Assembly: GCA_035252015.1 (NCBI GenBank)
Contig: DATFDP010000049.1
Span: 1-9,070 of the forward strand
Reading direction: 5' to 3'
Source: JAICWP01 sp035252015
GTDB lineage: Bacteria > Acidobacteriota > Terriglobia > Terriglobales > Acidobacteriaceae
DNA length: 9,070 bases
The translations under genes and the position numbers were made by a program. Shown in pieces: positions 1 to 5,624 of this stretch (its first letter is position 1; each line of letters starts with the position of its first letter). The notes under the pieces are model-generated. The model saw only the letters and a list, made by a program, of their open reading frames with translations, had not been told where the DNA came from and did no database searches.

Positions 1-629
1 TGTGGAGCATTACCGCTGGCCCTCTGGTCAATGTGATCCTGCTGGTCATAATCACCATCGTCGGCATGGCGGTAAAGAACCTGGGACTGTGGCCGGCCTT
101 CCCCAACCTGCACGCGCTGATGCGCGCGCTGTGGTACATCAACCTTGGCCTGCTGATCTTTAACCTCCTGCCCATCTACCCGCTCGATGGCGGCCAGATT
201 CTTCGCTCCGTGTTGTGGTTTGTTCTGGGCCGCGCCCGCAGCCTGATGGCCGCCACCATCGTCGGCTTCATCGGCGTGCTTGGCCTCATCTTTTTGGCTG
301 CATACATTCACTCCGGCTGGTTCGCCATCTTGTCAGTCTTCATCCTGATGAACTGCTGGGCGGGATTGCGACAGGCGCAGGCATTGTCAAAACTAGCTAA
401 GCTTCCGCGGCACCTCGGCTATGTTTGCCCGACCTGCAAATCCTCACCGCCAATTGGCAATTTCTGGAAGTGCACGGCCTGTGGCCAGCCCTTTGATACT
501 TTCCAGAGCGGGGCGCTCTGCCCTCATTGCTCCACCCGCTTTCCCGCAACCATGTGCCTGGACTGCCGCCGCATGCACCCCATGGAAGAATGGGCTGGGC
601 CCGCTGCGGTCGCTGTCTCGCGTGCTTAG
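1..629 (+). CDS. Site-2 protease (peptidase M50) with C-terminal double zinc ribbon, 5'-truncated
   Basis: This is an intramembrane zinc metalloprotease. The reading frame is open from nucleotide 3 and enters as WSITAGPLVN, the AGPLxN motif that follows the first catalytic helix in M50 proteins, so the true start and the HExxH motif lie outside the window. NLLPIYPLDGG at about nt 162-194 carries the third zinc ligand (Asp at nt 186-188). Hydrophobic helices surround it (nt 33-75, 135-180 and 245-360). The soluble tail at nt 426-566 has four CxxC knuckles that would form two zinc ribbons, one CxxC-x11-CxxC and one CxxC-x8-CxxC. The family is known for membrane-embedded cleavage; the tail probably binds a regulator or substrate, which is inference. 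The frame ends at TAG 627-629, about 20 residues after the last cysteine pair. It is convergent with the next gene, and I see no convincing terminator in the 76-bp gap. Confidence 0.88.
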   Translation, partial: WSITAGPLVNVILLVIITIVGMAVKNLGLWPAFPNLHALMRALWYINLGLLIFNLLPIYPLDGGQILRSVLWFVLGRARSLMAATIVGFIGVLGLIFLAAYIHSGWFAILSVFILMNCWAGLRQAQALSKLAKLPRHLGYVCPTCKSSPPIGNFWKCTACGQPFDTFQSGALCPHCSTRFPATMCLDCRRMHPMEEWAGPAAVAVSRA

Positions 630-705
630 AGTGCTGGTCACCCGCGCGCGGCTTTTCTGACGCGGGCCGCTCGTCACATGAAGATGCAGTGCTGGTTGCC
701 CGAGT

Positions 706-1011
706 TCAAGGGACGCCGGTCGGCAGCCCCGCTCCCCATACCGGATTCGTCTGGGCAAGCCTCTCGAAATTGGCAACTATTACCTGGGCGCGTGCTATTG
801 CCTTCTTCACCGTGGGCAGCGAGAGTGATGCGTCATGGCTGGCTTGGCTCTGCCACACCTCCGTTACCCAGACCACGTTCGGGTCCGCCGCATCTTTGGC
901 GACAATGTAGCTCAGACAGCCCGGAATATCCGGCGCGCTTTCTTTGAGTATTGCAATCATCTCGTCACGCTTGTCCGCGACGGTGGTCAGCTTGGCAATC
1001 AGTCCGTACAT
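706..1011 (-). CDS. ABM-fold (YgiN-like) putative quinol/antibiotic biosynthesis monooxygenase
   Basis: This 101-residue protein has the size and pattern of single-domain antibiotic biosynthesis monooxygenases, which form dimeric ferredoxin-like barrels. It opens with MYGLIAKLTTVADKRDEMIA (first strand and helix). Next come PGCLSYIVAKDAADPNVVWV and TEVWQSQASHDASLS, the W.S..A...H motif typical of the family. Members include YgiN-type quinol monooxygenases, heme-degrading enzymes and many of unknown substrate, so the reaction cannot be fixed from sequence. The ATG at 1009-1011 is preceded on the minus strand by GGAGAGGAA, a good ribosome binding site. The gene lies 15 bp downstream of the methyltransferase stop on the same strand, so the two are probably cotranscribed, which would fit modification of a quinone-like or small aromatic compound. 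That pairing is inference. Confidence 0.82.
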   Translation of the reverse strand: MYGLIAKLTTVADKRDEMIAILKESAPDIPGCLSYIVAKDAADPNVVWVTEVWQSQASHDASLSLPTVKKAIARAQVIVANFERLAQTNPVWGAGLPTGVP

Positions 1012-1026
1012 TTCCTCTCCGACGGC

Positions 1027-1641
1027 TCACACCGGCCGCGCCGCGCCCTGGTAGGTGTAGGTCATGGGACGCGGGCCGGGAAGATAGCTGGTGGTCAGCT
1101 CCGTAATGTGAAATCCCGCGCCCGAGATCAGGTCATCCACCTTACGATTCAGGTGACAACCGCCGGTTGCGTGCTTCCATACCGGTGTAAGCCGGTCCTG
1201 CCAGGCGGCCACTTTGCCGTCCGGGGCCCGGCCATGCTCCACGAAAATGAGGTTCCCTTCCGGCTTCAGAACGCGCCGCATCTGCTCCAGAGCCCTGGCG
1301 GCATTAGGAATGGAGCACAAAGTCCAGGCCATGACCACGGTATCAACGCTCCCCTCGGCCAACGGCAGCGGCTCTTCCGCCGATTGCGCGATAAAGTCAA
1401 CCTTGATGGGCCCGGCCACCCTCTTGGAGGCCATTTTCTGCAGCTCCCGCGACGGGTCCACGCCGAGGATGTGTCTAACCTCCGTCGAATAGAAAGGCAA
1501 ATTCAGTCCTGAACCAATGCCAATCTCCAGCACTTCTCCGCGCGCCCGCGGAATCAAGGCCGCCCGCACCTTGGCCGCATCCTTGTTCTTCATAGCCATG
1601 TCAATAATTCGCGGCAAAACGTATTTTGTGTAAACACCCAT
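1027..1641 (-). CDS. Class I SAM-dependent methyltransferase
   Basis: This 204-residue protein has a Rossmann methyltransferase fold. Motif I is VLEIGIGSGLN (residues 37-47), the acidic ribose-binding end of strand 2 is GVDPS (D62), and motif IV lies in the DTVVMAWTLCSIPN stretch (about 100-113). RRVLKPEGNLIFVEHGRAP (122-140) is the usual post-motif helix and strand. WCHL-like features near the end (ATGGCHLNRKVDDLI, 158-172) recall METTL7/PEMT-like small-molecule or lipid methyltransferases; the substrate is not determinable. The N-terminus MGVYTKYVLPRIIDMAMKNK is amphipathic and could touch the membrane. The ATG at 1639-1641 has a GAGGGGA ribosome binding site (1647-1653, minus strand) 5 nt away. 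It is followed after 15 bp by the monooxygenase gene, probably one transcript. The leader upstream is rich in inverted repeats. Confidence 0.85.
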   Translation of the reverse strand: MGVYTKYVLPRIIDMAMKNKDAAKVRAALIPRARGEVLEIGIGSGLNLPFYSTEVRHILGVDPSRELQKMASKRVAGPIKVDFIAQSAEEPLPLAEGSVDTVVMAWTLCSIPNAARALEQMRRVLKPEGNLIFVEHGRAPDGKVAAWQDRLTPVWKHATGGCHLNRKVDDLISGAGFHITELTTSYLPGPRPMTYTYQGAARPV

Positions 1642-1666
1642 GCCATTCCCCTCGCGCCACCGTCTC

Positions 1667-1810
1667 CCTGGCGCTGGCCGTAGCGCCGGCGTCTCAACGG
1701 CTGTCGCCGCGGCATCCTGCCGCCATCCGTTTCTATTTTGCTGAACCTGATTCCCAGCGCCAGGCTTCGGATTTCACAATCCGTGGAAGCGCACGACCTT
1801 TGGTCGTGCG
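1667..1810. repeat. Cluster of short inverted repeats in the 1642-1829 gap
   Basis: The 188-bp gap between the LigD-like stop and the methyltransferase start holds no gene. It contains four nested inverted repeats. The first is GGCGCT/AGCGCC (1670-1675 with 1682-1687). The second is an 11-bp pair, CCTGGCGCTGG (1667-1677) and CCAGCGCCAGG (1754-1764). The third is CGGATT-TCAC-AATCCG (1768-1783). The fourth is a perfect 9-bp stem, CGCACGACC/GGTCGTGCG (1790-1798 with 1802-1810), with a 3-nt loop. None is followed by a T-tract on either strand, so a classical terminator is not supported. They could end or process the LigD-like transcript or structure the methyltransferase leader. Confidence 0.7.
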
Positions 1811-1828
1811 AACTCCCCCTGCCCATAA

Positions 1829-1890
1829 TTCATCCTGAGCGAGCGCGCCGCGAGTCGCGGCGCGGAGCGCGTGAGCGAACGATCTCTTCT
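1829..1890 (+). repeat. Dispersed intergenic repeat, copy 1 (overlaps the end of the LigD-like gene)
   Basis: Its first 18 nt, TCATCCTGAGCGAGCGCG at 1830-1847, are identical to 6684-6701 and related to 5492-5509. Inside it is a very strong all-GC hairpin with a 9-bp stem, 1844-1852 with 1856-1864, and a 3-nt loop. The TCA at its start is the TGA stop of the minus-strand LigD-like gene, so the repeat is read as protein by that gene. The tail after about 1870 diverges from the other two copies. Confidence 0.75.
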
Positions 1891-2867
1891 TTTTTTGGAG
1901 CCGCGCGCTTCCTCGGTGGAGGCGGTGCCACCGTTGCTTCCTTTCCTTCCACTGCTCCCAGCGCCGGCAGCTTCTGCTTCATCCTTAGCACCAGCTCAAA
2001 CAGATCGCCCTTCGCCTCAACCCGCTTCAGCACATCGGCGCTGTCGAACACCAGCAGCTTGGGATCCTTCTTCTCCAGGCAGCGCTCCACCTCCTCCCAC
2101 TCTACCGGCGTGGAAACCGTCGGCCTTTCCTTGGCCCGCAGCGAATACACGCAGATCGTCGTCTTGTGATCGTCGTTCTGGCTCCAGTCCACCAGCACTT
2201 TGTTCACGCGCAGCGTCTTCTTCATGTCGGAAACCACCAGCTCCGGGTGTTCACGCTCCAGGTGCCGGGCAATAGCGTGCGCCGCTGGCTTGGTCTGCTC
2301 ATAGGTTGTGGGTGTGTTGAGTGGCACGTAAACCTGCAGGCCCTTGGAGCCTGAGGTCTTGGCAAAACACTCCATCCCGAAATGCGCGAAGATTTCCCGC
2401 ACCCACAGTCCCACTTGGCAGCACTGCACGATGTTGGCGGGCGGGCCGGGGTCGAGATCGAAAACCAGCATCGTGGGCTTAAGGATCTCTTTGCCCAGGG
2501 ACAGCGATGTGTGCAGCTCGATATCCGCCAGGTTGGCCGCCCAAACCAGCGTGGGCAGATCCTGCACCAGGCAATACTTCATCCAGCGATTGTTGCCTTC
2601 GCTCCACACCTCGGCCGTCTGGACCCAGTCCGGCCGGTGCGACGGGCAGTTCTTCTCGTAGAAAAATTGCCCGCTGACCCCGTTGGGATAGCGTTTCATG
2701 GTCAGCGGACGGTGTTGCAGATGGGGCAGCAGGGCCGGTGCTACACGCACGTAATAGTCAATCACCTGGCCTTTGCTGAACCCCGCGTCCGGGTACAGCA
2801 CCTTGTCCAGATTGGAGAGCTGCAGTTGCCTGCCCTGGATTTCAACCATTTGTGTTGATCGGGTCAC
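1830..2867 (-). CDS. Stand-alone LigD-type primase-polymerase (NHEJ polymerase domain protein)
   Basis: This 345-residue protein covers only the archaeo-eukaryotic primase-like polymerase domain of bacterial LigD; there is no ligase or phosphoesterase domain. Recognisable pieces are LSNLDKVLYPDAG (18-29), MKRYPNGVSG (57-66), IELHTSL with H119, the metal-binding pair D137/D139 in FDLDPGP, TSGSKGLQVYVPL (171-183), KVLVDWSQND with the third metal ligand D227, and YSLRAKERPTVSTP (241-254). Such enzymes fill or extend DNA ends with nucleotides, often ribonucleotides, during Ku-dependent end joining; no Ku or ligase gene is in the window. Position 178 is Gln where, from memory, Pseudomonas LigD has a His (SGGKGLH). 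Residues after about 312 form a Pro/Lys/Arg-rich basic tail, and 332-345 are encoded by a dispersed repeat. The GTG at 2865-2867 is preferred over ATG 2847-2849 because AGGA lies 8 nt upstream. Confidence 0.9.
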   Translation of the reverse strand: MTRSTQMVEIQGRQLQLSNLDKVLYPDAGFSKGQVIDYYVRVAPALLPHLQHRPLTMKRYPNGVSGQFFYEKNCPSHRPDWVQTAEVWSEGNNRWMKYCLVQDLPTLVWAANLADIELHTSLSLGKEILKPTMLVFDLDPGPPANIVQCCQVGLWVREIFAHFGMECFAKTSGSKGLQVYVPLNTPTTYEQTKPAAHAIARHLEREHPELVVSDMKKTLRVNKVLVDWSQNDDHKTTICVYSLRAKERPTVSTPVEWEEVERCLEKKDPKLLVFDSADVLKRVEAKGDLFELVLRMKQKLPALGAVEGKEATVAPPPPRKRAAPKKEEIVRSRAPRRDSRRARSG

Positions 2868-2875
2868 TGTTTGTT

Positions 2876-2879
2876 TCCT
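2876..2879 (-). promoter_or_regulatory. Ribosome binding site selecting the GTG start of the LigD-like gene
   Basis: The minus strand reads AGGAAACAAACAGTG, placing AGGA 8 nt before the GTG start. The downstream ATG at residue 7 has no purine-rich motif at the right distance, so the GTG is the better start. Confidence 0.55.
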
Positions 2880-2894
2880 ATCCCACCTCTAGTA

Positions 2895-2916
2895 GAGACG
2901 CAACTTGTCGCGTCTC
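2895..2916. repeat. Hairpin in the divergent LigD/nucleotidyltransferase gap
   Basis: GAGACGC (2895-2901) and GCGTCTC (2910-2916) form a 7-bp perfect stem with an 8-nt loop (AACTTGTC). It lies 28 bp upstream of the LigD-like start. The sequence has the look of a dispersed intergenic palindrome rather than a terminator, since no T-tract follows on either strand. Confidence 0.6.
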
Positions 2917-2926
2917 GGAAGACTAG

Positions 2927-3028
2927 CTGCCAGTTGTTAGCTGATAGCTGGTAGCTGGTGGTCGGCAAAACCAGCCGCCAATCTACCACCGACCAACTAC
3001 TAACTACCAACTACCGGCTACCAACTAC
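2927..3028. repeat. Two opposed arrays of 7-bp tandem repeats
   Basis: The left array, 2927-2961, is five heptamers: CTGCCAG, TTGTTAG, CTGATAG, CTGGTAG, CTGGTGG. The right array, 2994-3028, is five heptamers: CAACTAC, TAACTAC, CAACTAC, CGGCTAC, CAACTAC, which is the reverse-complement theme. A 7-bp perfect stem (TGGTCGG 2959-2965 with CCGACCA 2989-2995) joins them at the centre. The whole occupies most of the 217-bp non-coding region between the divergent LigD-like and nucleotidyltransferase genes. It recalls the short tandemly repeated heptanucleotides described in cyanobacteria. A role in regulation is possible but not shown. Confidence 0.75.
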
Positions 3029-3084
3029 CCTGTTTTCGATGCATCTATTCCAACTGGCGGACCAGGAACAACATCCAAGCACCT

Positions 3085-3933
3085 GTGCCAAAGGCCGATG
3101 AAAAACCGCTGCCCATAAGCTCCTCCACGGCGCCGGATTTTCCCCCGGAGCAGCAGCGCCTGTTTCGCGAAGTCCTGCAGGTGCTGAACCAGGGTGGCAT
3201 TCCCTACGTTGTCTCCGGCGCCTTCGCCCTGCAGAAGCATACCGGCATCTGGCGCGACACCAAGGACCTCGACGTCTTCCTGCCCGCTCAGCACGTGCCG
3301 GTGGCTCTGGAGTGCCTCATCAACGACGGCTTCGAGTGCAGCGTCGTGGACCCCGTGTGGCTGGCTAAAGCCCACCGGGGCGACTTCTATGTGGATCTGA
3401 TCTGCGGCATGAGCAACGCCGTCATCATCGTGGAAGACAGCTGGATTGAGCGCGGCCTGCCCACGGAAATTGTGGGTGTGCCCGTGCGCGTGCTGGCCCC
3501 GGAAGAGCTCATCGCCTCCAAACTGTTTGTCACCCGCCGCGAGCGCTTCGACGGCGCCGATATCGCCCATGTCATTTACGGCACTCGCGGTCGCCTCGAC
3601 TGGGACCGCCTGCTGCAATTGGCCGGCTCGCACTGGGAGATACTGTTGTGGGCGCTGGTCCTGTTTCGTTACGTTTATCCGGCGCGCACTGGCTATGTCC
3701 CCTCTCATGTTTGGGAAGACCTGTTGCAGCGCTTTCAGCACGAACTGGCCAATCCCAACCCGCACGCCAGGTTCCGTGGCAGCCTGGTGGATGAAAAGAT
3801 GTTTGCCATTGACATTCACGAGTGGGGCCTGGACAACCTGGTGGAAACCCTTCAGGCGCAGCGCCAGCCCAAGCTGGCAGCCCCGGACAGCGTAAAGTGT
3901 CCCTTGCCCCAACACCAACGCAAAGCTTCCTGA
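3085..3933 (+). CDS. Nucleotidyltransferase-fold protein
   Basis: This 282-residue protein has a polymerase-beta-like nucleotidyltransferase core. After a short lead it shows GGIPYVVSGAFALQKHTG (37-54) with the S44-G45 phosphate-binding turn. KDLDVF follows, with the metal pair D61/D63, and the third acidic residue is D104 in FYVDLI. The stretch APEELIASKLFVTRRERFDG (138-157) is the pattern seen in AbiEii-like and uncharacterised nucleotidyltransferase families, where Lys follows the core and the partner helix ends in GADIAHVI. The catalytic acids are all present, so it is probably an active NMP transferase on an unknown protein, RNA or small molecule. The C-terminal half (171-282) is helical and of unknown role. 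The GTG start at 3085 is weakly supported: AGGA is about 18 nt upstream, and the frame has no ATG back to the stop at 3001. The phosphoesterase gene begins 6 bp after its stop. Confidence 0.78.
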   Translation: MPKADEKPLPISSSTAPDFPPEQQRLFREVLQVLNQGGIPYVVSGAFALQKHTGIWRDTKDLDVFLPAQHVPVALECLINDGFECSVVDPVWLAKAHRGDFYVDLICGMSNAVIIVEDSWIERGLPTEIVGVPVRVLAPEELIASKLFVTRRERFDGADIAHVIYGTRGRLDWDRLLQLAGSHWEILLWALVLFRYVYPARTGYVPSHVWEDLLQRFQHELANPNPHARFRGSLVDEKMFAIDIHEWGLDNLVETLQAQRQPKLAAPDSVKCPLPQHQRKAS

Positions 3934-3939
3934 GAATCC

Positions 3940-4647
3940 ATGAGAATCGCCGCCACAGCGGACCTGCACTTCACGCCTCAGAATTACGACCGCATACGCG
4001 AGCAGATGTCGCGTGTGCGCGACCAGGCCGACCTGCTGGTGCTGGCTGGCGACCTCACCAACTATGGCAAGCCCCAGGAGATGGAGTCGCTGCTCAACGC
4101 CCTGGTGCGCATCCGCCTGCCCATCGTGGCCGTGCTTGGCAATCACGACTATGAAAGCGGCCAGGAAACCGAACTCATGCGGATGATGACCGAGGAAGGC
4201 ATCAAAGTGCTCGACGGCACCGCCTATGAGCGCGATGGCGTGGGCTTCGCCGGCACCAAGGGTTTCGCCGGCGGCTTTGGCCGTGGCGTGCTTACCGCCT
4301 TCGGCGAAGCACCCATCAAGGCTTTCGTCCAGGCGGCCATTGACGAAGCTCTCAAGCTGGAGCGCGCCATGGCGCAGTTGCGCACGGAAAAGCGCATTGT
4401 CGTGATCCACTATGCCCCAGTCGGCTCCACCGTGCAGGGCGAGGCCGCCGAAATCTACCCCTATCTTGGCACCTCGCGCCTGGCCGAAGTAGCCGACCGC
4501 CATGGGGCCAACCTTGTCCTTCATGGCCACGCCCACCACGGCTGCATGGACGGCAAAACCACCGCCGGCATTCCCGTCTACAACGTCGCTCTTCCTTTGC
4601 TGCAGTTGCAGAACCCGCCCGTTCCCTACCGCATCTTCGATATCTGA
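3940..4647 (+). CDS. Calcineurin-like metallophosphoesterase
   Basis: This 235-residue cytosolic protein has every metal-binding block of the calcineurin-like phosphoesterase superfamily. These are ADLH (D8, H10), LAGDLTN (D38), LGNHDY (N68, H69), VIHYAP (H157) and LHGHAHHG (H195, H197). It has no signal peptide or membrane segment. The family hydrolyses phosphomonoesters or phosphodiesters with two metals; the substrate here is unknown. The insertion at 104-126 (AGTKGFAGGFGRG) is a Gly-rich loop near the active site. The ATG follows the nucleotidyltransferase TGA by 6 bp, so translation is probably coupled and the two proteins may act on the same substrate, one adding and the other removing a nucleotide or phosphate. 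That pairing is inference. A 50-bp gap separates it from the DUF4097 gene. Confidence 0.88.
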   Translation: MRIAATADLHFTPQNYDRIREQMSRVRDQADLLVLAGDLTNYGKPQEMESLLNALVRIRLPIVAVLGNHDYESGQETELMRMMTEEGIKVLDGTAYERDGVGFAGTKGFAGGFGRGVLTAFGEAPIKAFVQAAIDEALKLERAMAQLRTEKRIVVIHYAPVGSTVQGEAAEIYPYLGTSRLAEVADRHGANLVLHGHAHHGCMDGKTTAGIPVYNVALPLLQLQNPPVPYRIFDI

Positions 4648-4686
4648 ACTTTTTTCCCGCTGCCGTCGTATTGTTGTTAGCTCGTG

Positions 4687-4694
4687 GGAGGTGA
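4687..4694 (+). promoter_or_regulatory. Strong Shine-Dalgarno before a GTG start
   Basis: GGAGGTGA is a near-perfect anti-16S match and sits directly upstream of GTG 4698-4700, with 6 nt after GGAGG. It fixes the start of the DUF4097 protein, whose next codons encode a signal peptide. Confidence 0.75.
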
Positions 4695-4697
4695 AGT

Positions 4698-5480
4698 GTG
4701 CGCCTGAAAACCCTTGCCTTGGCCATCATCCTGCTGGCGGTAGCGGCTCATGCCGACGAGTGGAAAAAGGATTATTCCGTTACCGGAACGCCTGAGGTGA
4801 AGGTTGACAGTAATGACGGCAACATCGAGGTCACGACCGGCAGCCGGAGCACCGTCTCCGCTCGCGTTATTACCGCCGGCTGGCGCATCGGGGTCGGGCA
4901 TGTGCACATCGTGGACCACCAGGAAGGCAACCGCATCGAGCTCGAGGTGCGCACGCCCCACATCGTTTTCTTTGGCGTCAGCCGGCACTCCATCCGTGTG
5001 GAGTTGACCGTGCCCAGGAACAGCAACCTTGACCTGCACAGCGGTGACGGCCGCATTTCTCTGGCCCAGGTCGCAGGCGACCTCCGCCTGAACAGCGGCG
5101 ATGGCGCCATTGAAGCCAGCGGCCTCGATGGCCGCCTGAATGCCACCACCAGCGACGGCCACATCAGCGTGCAAGGCCGCTTCGATCAGCTCGACCTTCG
5201 TACCGGCGACGGCAGAATTGAAGCCGAGATCGCCTCGGGCTCCAAAATGCAGTCAGGCTGGAGCGTGCGCACGTCCGATGGCAGCGTGCGCCTCCGCCTG
5301 CCACAGAATTTCGCTTCCGACCTCGACCTGCACACCGGCGACGGCCATATCACCCTCGATTTCCCGGTCGCCGTTTCCGGACGCATGAGTCCCTCTAACA
5401 TCCATGGCAAACTCAACGGCGGCGGCGAGTTGCTCGAGGTCCGCACCTCTGACGGCAGCATCAGCCTCGAACGCGATTAG
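4698..5480 (+). CDS. Exported DUF4097-type beta-repeat protein
   Basis: This 260-residue protein starts with a Sec signal peptide (MRLKTLALAIILLAVAAHA, cleavage probably after A19, AHA|DE). The rest is built from repeated strands ending in an S/G-D-G turn: SNDGNIEV (38), SGDGRISL (115), SGDGAIEA (133), SDGHISV (152), TGDGRIEA (169), TSDGSVRL (192), TGDGHITL (213) and TSDGSISL (250). Spacing between turns is roughly 17-37 residues. This is the signature of DUF4097/adhesin-like domains that fold as a right-handed beta-helix or beta-roll. No catalytic motif is visible and the function is unknown; a periplasmic or outer-surface role is likely. An irregular segment at 55-100 interrupts the repeats near the N-terminus. 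It may belong to the preceding plus-strand transcript, as the gap to the phosphoesterase is only 50 bp with no terminator. Confidence 0.85.
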   Translation: MRLKTLALAIILLAVAAHADEWKKDYSVTGTPEVKVDSNDGNIEVTTGSRSTVSARVITAGWRIGVGHVHIVDHQEGNRIELEVRTPHIVFFGVSRHSIRVELTVPRNSNLDLHSGDGRISLAQVAGDLRLNSGDGAIEASGLDGRLNATTSDGHISVQGRFDQLDLRTGDGRIEAEIASGSKMQSGWSVRTSDGSVRLRLPQNFASDLDLHTGDGHITLDFPVAVSGRMSPSNIHGKLNGGGELLEVRTSDGSISLERD

Positions 5481-5490
5481 ATACCGACTT

Positions 5491-5552
5491 GTCATTCTCA
5501 GGAAGCGCGAGCCGCGTCCCGCGGTGAGCGCGACGAAGAACCTATGCATTTC
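5491..5552 (+). repeat. Dispersed intergenic repeat, copy 2
   Basis: It begins GTCATTCTCAGGAAGCGCG and ends with CGAAGAACCTATGCATTT. Both ends match copy 3 (6683-6747), which reads GTCATCCTGAGCGAGCGCG and CGAAGGACCCATGCATTT. The centre, CCGCGTCCCGCGG, is a short palindrome. It lies in the 144-bp gap between the DUF4097 gene and the radical SAM promoter, in the same orientation as the other copies. Confidence 0.65.
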
Positions 5553-5563
5553 CCAATTACTAA

Positions 5564-5593
5564 TTGACAGGGGGACCCGCCGGGCAGTATCCT
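5564..5593 (+). promoter_or_regulatory. Sigma-70-type promoter for the radical SAM gene
   Basis: A consensus -35 box TTGACA (5564-5569) is followed after 18 nt by TATCCT (5588-5593), which matches 4 of 6 -10 positions. Transcription would begin near 5600, leaving a leader of about 25 nt before ATG 5625. It starts 12 bp after repeat copy 2, so the repeat probably lies just outside the promoter. Confidence 0.5.
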
Positions 5594-5624
5594 GCTTGGC
5601 GAATAAAAAGCGAAGCTCCTGCTT

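Noticed and set aside
641..666. CCCGCG...CGCGGG as a terminator between convergent genes.
   Set aside because: The stem is only 6 bp, the loop is 14 nt and no T-tract follows on either strand.
835..1512. Plus-strand 225-codon open frame over the monooxygenase and methyltransferase genes.
   Set aside because: The minus strand encodes two motif-bearing proteins with ribosome binding sites; the plus-strand frame has neither.
2927..3028. Heptamer arrays as a CRISPR-like array.
   Set aside because: Units are 7 bp with no spacers between them, and no cas gene is present.
3025..4539. A 504-codon open frame on the minus strand.
   Set aside because: It is exactly antisense to the nucleotidyltransferase and phosphoesterase genes, which carry full catalytic motifs. 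The antisense product is Gly/Ala/His-rich with no recognisable domain, as expected from high-GC codon bias.
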